This document shows positions 16,322 to 25,141 of a stretch of 43,938 bases of DNA, in pieces. The translations under genes and the position numbers were made by a program. Where the stretch lies: positions 1-43,938 of the forward strand of contig CAYXXU010000037.1 in the NCBI GenBank assembly GCA_964469155.1, given 5' to 3'. Each line of letters begins with the position of its first letter. Position 1 is the stretch's first letter. The stretch is from CAIWKO01 sp964469155. GTDB lineage: Bacteria; Bacteroidota; Bacteroidia; Bacteroidales; CAIWKO01. The notes beneath the pieces are model-generated. The model made no database searches and had not been told where the DNA came from. It saw only the letters and a list, made by a program, of their open reading frames with translations.

Positions 16322-17161
16322 ATGATACTCACCAACTACCATACCCACACCCATTTTTGCGACGGAAGCTCCGCGCCTGAAGCCTATGTGACTGAAGCTA
16401 TCAAAAAGAATTTCAAATGTCTGGGATTTAGTGCACATGCACCCCTTCCTTTCGAAAATGCCTGGAGTCTGGCCGACGGCAATATGGATTCCTATTGCGA
16501 TACCATTGAGAAGCTTACAAAAAAATACGCCGGACAAATAGAAATATACCTTTCGCTCGAAATTGATTATATACCGGACATTTCGCCCACTTTTGCCGAT
16601 CTGAAAAAACAACACAAGTTGGATTATATTTTAGGAGCCGTACATCTGGTAAAGAATCCTGAGGGCAGCGATCTTTGGTTTATTGATGGTCCGCCTGCAA
16701 ATTACGATAAAGGACTTGTCAATATTTTTCACAACGATATTTATCTGGCGGTTGAAACCTATTATGCACAACTGCAGGAAATGCTGCAAACACAACGGCC
16801 CGATATGGTGGCACATTTCGATAAGGTGAAGATGAACAACCACCATCGTTATTTTCAGCAATCTGAACCCTGGTATAAAAAGCACATCACCGAAACCCTG
16901 CAGGTGATAGCCCAATGCGGAACCATTGTGGAGGTAAACACCCGCGGCATATATACCGGCAAATGCGAGTCGCTGTATCCCGGAACTTCCGTGTTGAAGC
17001 AATGTTTTGAAATGAACATTCCCCTCACCATCAGCGCCGATGCCCATAAACCCGCCGACATCAATTTGTATTTCGCCGAAACCGAAAAAATATTGAAAGA
17101 TATAGGCTACAAAAGCATCAAAATATTTACCGGTGGTGGTTGGTCAGATTGGGAAATATAG
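16322..17161 (+). CDS. PHP-family histidinol-phosphatase
   Basis: A 279-aa metal-dependent phosphatase of the polymerase-and-histidinol-phosphatase (PHP) superfamily. Metal-binding signatures appear in order: NYHTHTHFCDG (His7, His9), GFSAHAP, LSLEIDYIP, ILGAVHLV, MVAHFDKVK, EVNTRG and ISADAHKPADI. This set fits HisK-type histidinol phosphate phosphatase, the last phosphate-removing step of histidine synthesis. No other his genes are nearby, so another phosphoester substrate is possible. The start at 16322 begins the conserved domain and has TACTTTTG (16304-16311) just upstream; the in-frame ATG at 16286 would put 12 non-conserved residues in front. Confidence 0.88.
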   Translation: MILTNYHTHTHFCDGSSAPEAYVTEAIKKNFKCLGFSAHAPLPFENAWSLADGNMDSYCDTIEKLTKKYAGQIEIYLSLEIDYIPDISPTFADLKKQHKLDYILGAVHLVKNPEGSDLWFIDGPPANYDKGLVNIFHNDIYLAVETYYAQLQEMLQTQRPDMVAHFDKVKMNNHHRYFQQSEPWYKKHITETLQVIAQCGTIVEVNTRGIYTGKCESLYPGTSVLKQCFEMNIPLTISADAHKPADINLYFAETEKILKDIGYKSIKIFTGGGWSDWEI

Positions 17162-17184
17162 ATTTTCGGAAATGTTTCCTGCAG

Positions 17185-17200
17185 ATTCGCCGCGGCGGAT
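17185..17200. repeat. GC-rich palindrome, dispersed family
   Basis: ATTCGCCGCGGCGGAT has one mismatched pair in 16 bp and is flanked by TTTCCTGCAG and TAACGGGAAAA, resembling the flanks of the copy at 15549-15564. It fills the short gap between the convergent PHP and GNAT genes and may also act as a bidirectional stem-loop. Confidence 0.8.
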
Positions 17201-17221
17201 TAACGGGAAAAGAAATCCAAA

Positions 17222-17653
17222 TTACCGGGCCACAAACCTCATCTTATAATGCTCTATCCCCGCCTCCACAAAAAGATCTCCTTCTTCCACAAAACCATTG
17301 CGGCGGTACAAACTGCATGCCCTGAGCTGAGAATGCAGATAAATTGTCAGACCAAAAGGTAAAACATCCGCCAGAACCTTTTGCACCAAAATATCCCCTA
17401 TTCCCTTATTCCGGTGAGCAGGCAACACAGCAAAACGTTCCAGTTTTATACCGTTGGGGGTTTTGCGCCAGCGGGCCGTGCCGCAGGGGATATCATTATC
17501 GAAAACCAGGTAATGGTGGGCAATGCTCTCGTATTCATCATATTCCAGGCCGGGATCTACCTGCTGTTCTTCCACAAAAACCTTTCGGCGGATGCTGAAA
17601 GCGGTTTCAATATCGGCTGTTTCATTAAATTCTATCGGGCTGACGCGTATCAT
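17222..17653 (-). CDS. GNAT-family N-acetyltransferase
   Basis: A 143-aa acetyltransferase. It begins MIRVSPIEFNETADIETAFS and has IRRKVFVEEQQVDPGLEYDE, the beta-4 segment KLERFAVLPAHRNKGIGDIL with the acetyl-CoA pyrophosphate-binding R-x-x-x-G-I-G pattern, and LRACSLYRRNGFVEEGDLFV at the C-terminus. The VFVEEQ motif places it near the YjcF/ElaA-like group. The substrate is unknown. The ATG at 17653 is preferred over 17731, which adds 26 residues without family resemblance. Confidence 0.9.
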   Translation of the reverse strand: MIRVSPIEFNETADIETAFSIRRKVFVEEQQVDPGLEYDEYESIAHHYLVFDNDIPCGTARWRKTPNGIKLERFAVLPAHRNKGIGDILVQKVLADVLPFGLTIYLHSQLRACSLYRRNGFVEEGDLFVEAGIEHYKMRFVAR

Positions 17654-17804
17654 AGTCGTTTTTTTGTAAAGATACAAAATTGGCAAATTATAAGGCGATT
17701 TCTGATGCCATCCGAATTGCAAGTGCAACAAAATTTATTTCGAAAAAGTGACTATTGATTATCTAATCCATTATCTTTGCTATAGTATTACAGAAACTCT
17801 TTTT

Positions 17805-18209
17805 ATGCACAACTGGTTTGAAGCGCTTACCACCTTCGAAAAAATATTCTGGTACATTTCGGTGCCCTTCACCCTCATCTTTGTAATTCAGTTGGTACTG
17901 AGCATTGCGGGTTTGGACGGGCGTAAACTGAATAAAAAGATCGACGAAGAAGATACAGAAGAAGTTTTAAGGCAGGCTGAAGCAGATAAAAAGGGGAGAA
18001 CCGGATTGGTATCTTTCGGACTCAGTTTTTTTAGCATGCGAAATTTCATCGTTTTCCTGATGGTATTCGGATGGGTCGGAATTATCGTATACAACAAGGG
18101 CCTTACCCGCGATCTGACCTTGCTTATAGCTGTTCTGGCCGGTATTACCACCACCATGATCTTTTCTATTCTGTTTTATGTATCACACAATATAAAAAAG
18201 CACGCATAA
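17805..18209 (+). CDS. Membrane protein, three spans, unknown function
   Basis: A 134-aa protein with a first span around FEKIFWYISVPFTLIFVIQL, a charged cytoplasmic loop (residues ~42-70, rich in Lys, Glu, Asp) and two further spans near residues 80 and 105. The first span and the GLDG that follows resemble the membrane portion of NfeD/YuaF-like proteins, but no OB-fold domain is present. The start at 17805 removes 19 residues of doubtful leader; TATCTTTG at 17772-17779 is a possible -7 element. It lies 36 bp before sodB. Confidence 0.68.
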   Translation: MHNWFEALTTFEKIFWYISVPFTLIFVIQLVLSIAGLDGRKLNKKIDEEDTEEVLRQAEADKKGRTGLVSFGLSFFSMRNFIVFLMVFGWVGIIVYNKGLTRDLTLLIAVLAGITTTMIFSILFYVSHNIKKHA

Positions 18210-18245
18210 AAACAATTCAATTTTAATTAATAAAAAACAAGAAAC

Positions 18246-18821
18246 ATGTTCACACTTCCCGAACTCCCTTACAACATTAACGCCCTGGAACCTTTCATCT
18301 CGGGCAAAACCATTGAGTTTCATCATGGCCGCCATCATTTAGCGTATGTAAACAATCTGAACAAACTGGTGGTTGACACCGAATTTGAAAATGCCTCGCT
18401 CGAAGACATTATTAAAAAAGCCGACGGCGGTATTTTTAACAACGGGGCGCAGGTCTGGAACCATACATTTTATTGGTTTAGCCTCACACCGGGCGGTAAA
18501 GCCCTGGAAAATTCAGCACTTATTCAGGCCATCAACAAAAAGTTTGGCTCCTTCGATAAGTTCAAAGAAGAATTTACCAATGCCTGCATCACACTTTTTG
18601 GCTCAGGATGGGCCTGGTTGGTAAAGAATTCTTATGGCGAACTCGAAATCGTTAAAGAAAGCAATGCCGGAAACCCCCTGCGCAGCGGACTTACACCATT
18701 GCTAACCTGCGATGTATGGGAACATGCCTACTACCTCGATTATCAAAACCGCCGTCCCGATTATGTCAGCGAATTCTGGAAATTCGTGAACTGGGAAGTG
18801 GTAGGAAAGAGATTTGTTTAA
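18246..18821 (+). CDS. sodB: Iron (or cambialistic) superoxide dismutase
   Basis: A 191-aa cytoplasmic superoxide dismutase that converts superoxide to oxygen and hydrogen peroxide. The metal ligands are visible: His26 in IEFHHGRHH, a second His near residue 74 in AQVWNHTFYW, Asp156 and His160 in CDVWEHAYYLDYQ. The segment AQVWNHTFYWFSLTP and the FGSGWAWLV motif fit the Fe-type branch, although Bacteroidetes enzymes of this group can use Fe or Mn. No signal peptide. It follows a small membrane protein gene in the same direction. Confidence 0.95.
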   Translation: MFTLPELPYNINALEPFISGKTIEFHHGRHHLAYVNNLNKLVVDTEFENASLEDIIKKADGGIFNNGAQVWNHTFYWFSLTPGGKALENSALIQAINKKFGSFDKFKEEFTNACITLFGSGWAWLVKNSYGELEIVKESNAGNPLRSGLTPLLTCDVWEHAYYLDYQNRRPDYVSEFWKFVNWEVVGKRFV

Positions 18822-18842
18822 AAAAACGGAACAAAATTGTCC

Positions 18843-19030
18843 CGCAGATTACGCAGATGAACGCAGAATAGCGAATACGAAATTTTATAAGATCCGCGAA
18901 AATCAGCGTAATCAGCGCTCTTATAAACAAAAGAAGGGAAACCCCTATGAGCACAACGGGAAGAACACCATCCGCACAAAGAAATCATTGAGACCTTTGT
19001 CAAAAAACCTAGTGTTCTTTGTGGTTAAAT
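18843..19030. repeat. Dispersed inverted repeats (CGCNGAT type and CAC-N-AAG arm)
   Basis: The arms 18843-18867 and 18893-18917 are inverted copies differing at about 6 of 25 positions; each is made of the units CGCAGATTA, CGCAGATGA, CGCAGA or their CGCTGAT variants. Further on, 19009-19030 reads CTAGTGTTCTTTGTGG and belongs to the CAC-N-AAG family. This gap of 295 bp between sodB and the aminopeptidase holds no gene. Confidence 0.75.
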
Positions 19031-19116
19031 TTTTCTCTGTCTTACTGCGAAATCTACGGGAAAATTAGTTCTCTCAAATGAAACATTAACACAATAAACC
19101 ATAATAAAAACAAACC

Positions 19117-20082
19117 ATGAACACCGAACTTCAAAAAGCAGCAATCATTGCCTTAAAAGATTGCATGGGATTGCAAAAAAAAGAAACATTGCTGATCGTC
19201 AGCGACCAAACCAAACGCGAAATAGCGTTGGCGCTGCACGAAGCCGGCAAAGAGCTTTGCAAAGAATCCATCCTGCTCGAAATGAATGCCCGCGAAATCA
19301 ATGGGCAGGAACCTCCCCGCCAGATTGCTGAACTCATGAAACAGGTAGATGTGGTCATTTGTCCCACATCAAAATCGTTGACGCATACGGATGCCCGCCG
19401 CGAAGCCTCCAAACTTGGTGTCAGGGTAGGAACCATGCCGGGTATCACCATCGACTGTATGGTCCGATGCCTGAATGCCGATTATGAAAAGATCATCGCT
19501 CTCACCGATCATATTGCAAAAAAGCTGATTGGAGTTCAAAACATCAGGGTAGTAACCGAAAAAGGCACCGACCTGCTCATGCCCATCGGAGGCAGGCAAA
19601 TATTGCCCAGCAAAGGAGTGATGCGCAACAAAGGCGAAAGTGGCAACCTCCCTTCCGGAGAAGTCTACCTCGCTCCATGGGAAAATAAAAGTAACGGAAC
19701 ACTGGTGATCGATGGCTCTATGGCGGGAGTTGGCATGATACAAACGCCTATTACCTTTGAAATTATCGACGGATATGCCGAGAAGATTACCGGAGGAGAA
19801 GAAGCTGATCGCCTGATTGCCCTCCTCGAAAAATCAGGCAGGGAATCGCGTGCCGTTGCTGAATTTGGCATGGGAACCAATTACAAAGCACAGTTAACGG
19901 GTATGATACTCGAAGACGAAAAAGTATTCGGCACCATACATATTGCCTTTGGAAACAACATAAGCATGGGTGGAAATATATCTGTCAATAGCCATCTCGA
20001 TGGCCTGGTCAATCAGCCTGATGTCTATTTCGATGATGAACTGATTATGGAAAAAGGCAAAATGAAGGGATATGAATTCTGA
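19117..20082 (+). CDS. M29-like aminopeptidase
   Basis: A 321-aa metallo-aminopeptidase of the M29 (thermophilic aminopeptidase) type, removing N-terminal amino acids from peptides in the cytoplasm. Conserved blocks are GNLPSGEVYLAPWE (metal-ligand Glu), AVAEFGMGTNYKAQ (second Glu), GTIHIAFGNN (His) and NSHLDGL (His and Asp). The N-terminal half is the family's alpha/beta domain. It is somewhat shorter than the 400-residue T-family enzymes but complete at the catalytic end. It is followed 44 bp later by a cyclophilin gene. Confidence 0.9.
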   Translation: MNTELQKAAIIALKDCMGLQKKETLLIVSDQTKREIALALHEAGKELCKESILLEMNAREINGQEPPRQIAELMKQVDVVICPTSKSLTHTDARREASKLGVRVGTMPGITIDCMVRCLNADYEKIIALTDHIAKKLIGVQNIRVVTEKGTDLLMPIGGRQILPSKGVMRNKGESGNLPSGEVYLAPWENKSNGTLVIDGSMAGVGMIQTPITFEIIDGYAEKITGGEEADRLIALLEKSGRESRAVAEFGMGTNYKAQLTGMILEDEKVFGTIHIAFGNNISMGGNISVNSHLDGLVNQPDVYFDDELIMEKGKMKGYEF

Positions 20083-20126
20083 CAAAGCAAAAAGTAATAT
20101 CAATTAATAAAATAAAAAACTAATAA

Positions 20127-20567
20127 ATGAAAGCACTGATTAAAACTGAAAAAGGAACTATGACCGTTGGTTTTTATGAAGAAGACGCACCGGGAACTGT
20201 AAAGAATTTTGTTGACCTTTCGAAAAAAGGTTTCTATAACGGACTCACCTTTCACCGTGTGATACCCAACTTTGTGATACAAGGCGGATGTCCTCAGGGA
20301 ACCGGAGTGGGCGGGCCTGGTTATAAAATTAAATGTGAGCTGGATGGTGAGAACCAATATCACGACCGTGGCGTATTGTCCATGGCACATGCCGGACGTG
20401 ATACAGGCGGTTCACAATTCTTTATTTGTCACAGCCGCACTAATACATCTCACCTGGATCGCCAGCACACCTGTTTTGGAAAAGTGGTGGAAGGCCTTGA
20501 TGTAATAGACGCCATCCGTCAGGGTGATATAATCGAGTCAATTACCATTATTGAGGAGAAAGAATAA
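20127..20567 (+). CDS. Cyclophilin-type peptidyl-prolyl cis-trans isomerase
   Basis: A 146-aa cytoplasmic cyclophilin, without signal peptide. Catalytic and binding motifs are FHRVIPNFVIQGGCPQGTG (Arg and Gln of the active site), GVLSMAHAGRDTGGSQFFIC and LDRQHTCFGKVVEGLDVID. Length matches the minimal bacterial single-domain form. It is probably co-transcribed with the aminopeptidase upstream. The convergent carboxyltransferase gene ends 20 bp away, and a weak stem-loop (ATACTG...CAGTAT, 20570-20587) lies between the two stops. Confidence 0.95.
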   Translation: MKALIKTEKGTMTVGFYEEDAPGTVKNFVDLSKKGFYNGLTFHRVIPNFVIQGGCPQGTGVGGPGYKIKCELDGENQYHDRGVLSMAHAGRDTGGSQFFICHSRTNTSHLDRQHTCFGKVVEGLDVIDAIRQGDIIESITIIEEKE

Positions 20568-20586
20568 GTATACTGGGTTAACAGTA

Positions 20587-22278
20587 TCAGATATTGTATA
20601 ATCCTTCCATCAAACGTTTTTGCTTTTCTTCGGGACTAAGGTTGTCGTAAGCTTCTTTTTCCTTAAGATATTTCTGACGTTTCTCTTCTTCAACCCGGTG
20701 AATTTCATTCAGGTAGTTGTTGACCAGGCGGTTTTTCAGGTACTCGGTTGCTACGGTTGGGAAAAGTTCCATCAACAATTCTTCCTTTTCGTTCTGAGCA
20801 AGTTTTACATCGCCGTATTCCGGGAAAGAGGGATTTTCCTGTTTTTTATAATTGCGGGTATCATAGGCCGTTTCTTCTCTTACCCCGGAAATTTTATATC
20901 TGAATTCCGGATCAATGGGAATAGGCGTATGTCCGTAAAGTCCTTTTACGAGGTTAACAAACTGAATTGATTTGGTAGTATAAAAAGGCTGGTTTTTATT
21001 TTCATCAATCACACAATTCACAGCCTGCACTCCAACTATCTGGCTGGTGGGTGTTACCAGCGGCGGACAACCTGCCGCCAAACGTACCGTCGGAATGATC
21101 TCTAACACCCTTGGCAATAGTTTTTCCAGTTTCAGCGCTTTTAGCTGGGCCAGCATGTTGGTATACATACCGCCGGGAACTTCAGCAAACTTAACATTTT
21201 CGTCGGGTTCGGGAAACCTGAAATAATGTTCTATGCGTTGGCAGGTGTTTATCAGTTCTTCTTCTTTGCCGCTTTTGGCATAAGCAATAGCAAGTTCGAA
21301 CAAATCGTCAATGTCTTTTGGCAATTTGTCTTTAGTGATATCAAATTCGCGAGGGAACATTTTATAACTGTCAACCTCGGCAAGTTCAACCCTAATGTCT
21401 CTTAATATTTTATTTATCTTAACTACCGCTTCAATATTTACATCAATTTCAATATTCAATTTCTGACAGAACAGCCATATCAGTTCAAAAGAAGGGGCCG
21501 CCGGGCCGCCGGCAAAATTCATGATGGCGGTATCCAAAATATCCACTCCATTGATGACTGCCATCAAAGCCGATCCTAAGCCATAGCCGGGCGTACAATG
21601 AGTGTGAAAATCCACGGGAATTTTGAGATTTTCTTTCAATAAACGGATAATTCTTCCTGATCTTTCGGGAGGGATCAACCCGGCCATATCTTTCACGGTG
21701 ATCATGTCAGCGCCAAGGGCTTCCATTTCAATGGCCTTGTTCACAAAATACTCGTCCGTAAAAATATTATTCGGTAAAAGCTTTGCATGAAACAAAGCCT
21801 TAATTCTGTCCTTGGCCGAAAAGTGCGGATCAACGGTATAACAAACCGTAGCATCTGCAATACCTCCATTTTGTTTCACATACTTGATACTCGATTTTAC
21901 ATTTTCGACATCGTTCAGGGCATCGAATATTCTCATGATACCAATTCCCGACTGAATGGCAAAACGGTTAAACCCTTCAATTACTTCTTCCGGGTAAGGG
22001 TTGTATCCGAATAAATTTCTGCCCCTCGAAAGCGCTGTAAGTTTTGACACATCGCCAATAACGGCTTTTATTTTTTCCAGACGTTCCCAAGGGTTTTCTG
22101 CAAGGTATCTCATAATGGAGTCGGGAACTGCACCGCCCCATACTTCCATTGCATAAAAATGAGCTTCTTTAAATAAGGGTAATACCCGGTCAACCTGTTC
22201 CTGTGTCATTCGGGTCGCGAACAAAGATTGCTGTCCATCTCGTAAGGTTACATCGCGAATCAGTAGTTTTTTAGTCAT
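20587..22278 (-). CDS. Carboxyltransferase subunit (oxaloacetate decarboxylase alpha / pyruvate carboxylase subunit B type)
   Basis: A 563-aa HMGL-like TIM barrel plus conserved carboxylase domain, which moves CO2 between biotin and pyruvate or oxaloacetate. Motifs: LIRDVTLRDGQQSLFATRM at the start, ADMITVKDMAGLIPP with the carbamylated-lysine position, and DFHTHCTPGYGLGSALMAV with the metal-binding HTH. The barrel is followed by PEVPGGMYTN-like EVPGGMYTNMLAQLKAL. There is no biotinyl domain or AMKM motif: the protein ends in a charged helix after about residue 520. A separate biotin carrier must exist elsewhere; none is encoded nearby. Start at 22278 begins the conserved domain; the ATG at 22335 adds 19 residues. 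Confidence 0.88.
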   Translation of the reverse strand: MTKKLLIRDVTLRDGQQSLFATRMTQEQVDRVLPLFKEAHFYAMEVWGGAVPDSIMRYLAENPWERLEKIKAVIGDVSKLTALSRGRNLFGYNPYPEEVIEGFNRFAIQSGIGIMRIFDALNDVENVKSSIKYVKQNGGIADATVCYTVDPHFSAKDRIKALFHAKLLPNNIFTDEYFVNKAIEMEALGADMITVKDMAGLIPPERSGRIIRLLKENLKIPVDFHTHCTPGYGLGSALMAVINGVDILDTAIMNFAGGPAAPSFELIWLFCQKLNIEIDVNIEAVVKINKILRDIRVELAEVDSYKMFPREFDITKDKLPKDIDDLFELAIAYAKSGKEEELINTCQRIEHYFRFPEPDENVKFAEVPGGMYTNMLAQLKALKLEKLLPRVLEIIPTVRLAAGCPPLVTPTSQIVGVQAVNCVIDENKNQPFYTTKSIQFVNLVKGLYGHTPIPIDPEFRYKISGVREETAYDTRNYKKQENPSFPEYGDVKLAQNEKEELLMELFPTVATEYLKNRLVNNYLNEIHRVEEEKRQKYLKEKEAYDNLSPEEKQKRLMEGLYNI

Positions 22279-22498
22279 ACAGTATTGGTAAACAAGTAAA
22301 TAAAAATCAAGAATGAGTGAAAAAATCTGCTTCAAAGGTATAGAAGTTTTTTAATGAGAAAAAAATCTTAAACAATTTTTTTAAATTGATTTAAAATGGC
22401 TCATGTAAAGAATTTTGTACAAAATTTCTCCTGTTATAAATCAGACGAATGCAAAAATCGGATAAAAAAAATAGATTATTTTTGCAAAAAAATTCTTT

Positions 22499-23233
22499 AT
22501 GGAAATATTCCTTCATGGCGAAGCCTGGATAGCATTGTTGACGTTGACCTTTTTGGAAGTAGTTCTGGGCATTGACAACATTATTTTTATTTCTATAGTC
22601 ACCGGAAAGCTTCCGGAAGATAAACAGCGTTTCAGCAGAAACACAGGTCTGGCTCTGGCAATGATATTCAGGGTTGCACTGCTTTTATTGATCACCCACA
22701 TAATTGGGCTTTCCAAACCACTATTCTCACTAGAAAGTATAGGAATACATTTTGATGTAAGCATTCGCGATATTATTTTAATGGCAGGAGGAATTTTCCT
22801 GATAGCTAAAAGCACCTCCGAAATGCATCAGAAAATTGAAGGAATAGAACATCATCAAAAAGACCAACGCTCCAGAAAAATATCCGGAGCCATATTGCAG
22901 ATTATTTTGCTGGACATAATTTTTTCTTTCGATTCGATTTTAACGGCCATTGGTCTAACTAAGGAGGTATTATTAATGATAGTTGCCGTGATAATTTCAA
23001 TGTTTATCATGATGTTCTTTTCGGGTGCTATCAGCCGTTTTATCAATAAGCACCCTACTTTGCAGGTATTGGCATTGTCCTTTTTAATATTGATTGGCTT
23101 TATGTTGATTGTAGATGCGCTACATTATGATGTTCCCAAGGGTTACATTTATTTTGCCGTATTGTTTTCCCTATTGGTTGAGATGCTCAATATGCGAATG
23201 CGAAAAAAAATTCGCAAAAAGAATACAGCTTAA
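22499..23233 (+). CDS. TerC-family integral membrane protein
   Basis: A 244-aa protein with about seven membrane spans of the TerC family, linked in other bacteria to manganese or metal efflux and tellurite resistance, often metalating exported enzymes. The two family signatures are visible: VVLGIDNIIFISIVTGKLP near residue 22 and DIIFSFDSILTAIGLT near residue 140, each with an acidic residue in the membrane. A cytoplasmic charged loop (HHQKDQRSRK) separates the halves. TATTTTTG at 22477-22484 is a possible -7 element just upstream. Confidence 0.93.
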   Translation: MEIFLHGEAWIALLTLTFLEVVLGIDNIIFISIVTGKLPEDKQRFSRNTGLALAMIFRVALLLLITHIIGLSKPLFSLESIGIHFDVSIRDIILMAGGIFLIAKSTSEMHQKIEGIEHHQKDQRSRKISGAILQIILLDIIFSFDSILTAIGLTKEVLLMIVAVIISMFIMMFFSGAISRFINKHPTLQVLALSFLILIGFMLIVDALHYDVPKGYIYFAVLFSLLVEMLNMRMRKKIRKKNTA

Positions 23234-23331
23234 TCTTTTTTTGTAACTTTGCCTTCCCATCCTTTTTATCTAAACCGATTCACCTGATATAAACGAGAAA
23301 AGAAATATGACTAAACAGTTTGTATTCTAGT

Positions 23332-23766
23332 ATGAAAAAAGCCCTATTTTTATTACTGTTATTGCCTTCTGTGCTTTTCTCCCAAAATATTTCAATTACT
23401 TTTTCTCCCGCAGAAAATCCTGAATTAGCATGTAATGACTATATTACTCATCCGGCAAAGGAAAGTAAGAATATCTCGTTTTCTGCCGATTTATTGAATT
23501 TTCGCTACGAATGTGGAAATATAAGGTGGTCTACTGCAAGCGAAACCAACTGTAGTCATTTTTTGATAATGTTCTCCCGCGATGGCAAAAGCTGGAATAT
23601 TCTTGGACAAATTTACGGCGCCGGCAACTCCAGCACTATGAATAATTATAAATATCCCACTGATCAGAAAGAGGTTTATTTTAAAATATATCAGTTGGAT
23701 TTTAACGGTGAGTCGAAAGAATTCGGACCCATTTTTGGCTCTTGTAAAAAATCCACAAAATCGTAA
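23332..23766 (+). CDS. Small secreted beta-sandwich protein
   Basis: A 144-aa exported protein: signal peptide KKALFLLLLLPSVLFSQ with probable cleavage before NISITF. The rest holds IRWSTASETNCSHFLIMFSR and VYFKIYQLDFNGESKEFGPI, the pattern of the fibronectin-like domain that precedes T9SS sorting domains in many Bacteroidetes surface proteins (W-T-S-E-N ... S-D-G ... Y-R/K-D-D-G). Here it stands alone without a sorting domain. Start is the ATG at 23332 because it begins the signal peptide. Function unknown. Confidence 0.7.
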   Translation: MKKALFLLLLLPSVLFSQNISITFSPAENPELACNDYITHPAKESKNISFSADLLNFRYECGNIRWSTASETNCSHFLIMFSRDGKSWNILGQIYGAGNSSTMNNYKYPTDQKEVYFKIYQLDFNGESKEFGPIFGSCKKSTKS

Positions 23767-23876
23767 GCCCTTTTTATTTTTTTATTCGATAATTTTGATT
23801 CTTATAAATAAATCAAATAACCATTTGGTTTTTTTATACCTTTGAATCATTATTAATACCTAAAAGTCTATTCCTT

Positions 23877-25136
23877 ATGAAAAAAAGAATTTTTACAGTT
23901 ATTGTTTTATTGATTGTTTTCCGACAGGCATTTGGTCAAACAACAAATTCTGTTCAGAACGGAAACTGGTATATGCCAACAACATGGGATTGTAATTGCA
24001 TCCCAACTCCGGGCTACACAATAAATATAAACCATGAAGTTACTTTGGATAACGATTTCGCATTAAATAGCGGCTCAATTTATATCGGCAATAATGGAAC
24101 TTTAGAGGAAAACGTGCCGGGAAGATTTCTTGTAATGAATTCCGGCCTGGTCACGAATAATGGGAAAATGAAGATCAGCCGTGTTGGATTTTATGGCGGC
24201 GAATTAAATAATTACGATTCCTGCCTAATTTATTCCGTCTTTTATAGTGGAGCGGATGTTTTGAATTTGGGCTCTATTACAGGTGTTGACAGTTTGTTTA
24301 TTCAATCATATTTCTATAATGATGCGACAGGCATTGTGGATGCTTTTCGTGTTACGGTGAACGACACCCTTGAAAACGATGGAATATTTAATGCCACAGA
24401 ATTGTTAAATCTTGATGTTTTTTTGAACTATAATGAGGCTAATTTCCATAATTTCTTTTCGAATAATTTCACAGAAAACGATGATTTGATAACCTTCAAT
24501 GATTTTACAAACCGTGGCGATTTTTGGAATTATGGCTCCCTGGAAGGAGTTTCTGATTTTATGAATGTTGGTTATTTTTATAATGACACTATAGGAATGA
24601 TTACTCTGGGGAATGATTTTTCAAATGTTGATTCGGTCAACCATCTGGCATATTTTGAAATCAATGGCGGTTTTTATGCCGAGGGAAATTTTTACAACCG
24701 GGATACCATTTTTGGGGATATTGGTCATATCTGTGTGAAAAATGCATCGACAAATGCTGGAAAGATGCTGGGAACATTTGATTTCTGTGACCTGACAGGT
24801 GGCGGCACCCTTGATTTAAATACCGGCTCCATCAGTAATGGTATTAGCTATTGTCAGAATCCCTGTGCCGAAACAGTGCATGATATGAGCCAATCATTTT
24901 TTGAATTGTTGGTTTATCCCAATCCCTCAGACGGGGAAGTGTTTTTTGAGTTTTCAGGAAATACGGGGAATGCCACAATCGTCATATCGGATATTCAGGG
25001 CAGAATTGTTTTCAATAATACCGGAATCTTGTCAGATAAAGTAATAATAGCCAAAGGAGATCTCGCTTCCGGCTTGTATATTTACCGTTTCGCTACCGAT
25101 TTAAAACAAATCTCGGGGAAGTTGATTATTGAATAG
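23877..25136 (+). CDS. T9SS type A sorting domain surface protein
   Basis: A 419-aa secreted protein with an N-terminal signal peptide (IFTVIVLLIVFRQAFGQ) and a C-terminal type IX secretion sorting domain of about 75 residues starting FELLVYPNPSDGEVFFEFSG and ending GLYIYRFATDLKQISGKLII. The middle is a long beta-rich region with repeated Asn/Asp/Phe motifs (for example NHEVTLDNDFALNSGSIYIG and ITLGNDFSNVDSVNHLAYFE) that suggests a beta-solenoid adhesin-like body. TACCTTTG at 23837-23844 is a probable -7 promoter element. Confidence 0.88.
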   Translation: MKKRIFTVIVLLIVFRQAFGQTTNSVQNGNWYMPTTWDCNCIPTPGYTININHEVTLDNDFALNSGSIYIGNNGTLEENVPGRFLVMNSGLVTNNGKMKISRVGFYGGELNNYDSCLIYSVFYSGADVLNLGSITGVDSLFIQSYFYNDATGIVDAFRVTVNDTLENDGIFNATELLNLDVFLNYNEANFHNFFSNNFTENDDLITFNDFTNRGDFWNYGSLEGVSDFMNVGYFYNDTIGMITLGNDFSNVDSVNHLAYFEINGGFYAEGNFYNRDTIFGDIGHICVKNASTNAGKMLGTFDFCDLTGGGTLDLNTGSISNGISYCQNPCAETVHDMSQSFFELLVYPNPSDGEVFFEFSGNTGNATIVISDIQGRIVFNNTGILSDKVIIAKGDLASGLYIYRFATDLKQISGKLIIE

Positions 25137-25141
25137 TCTTA

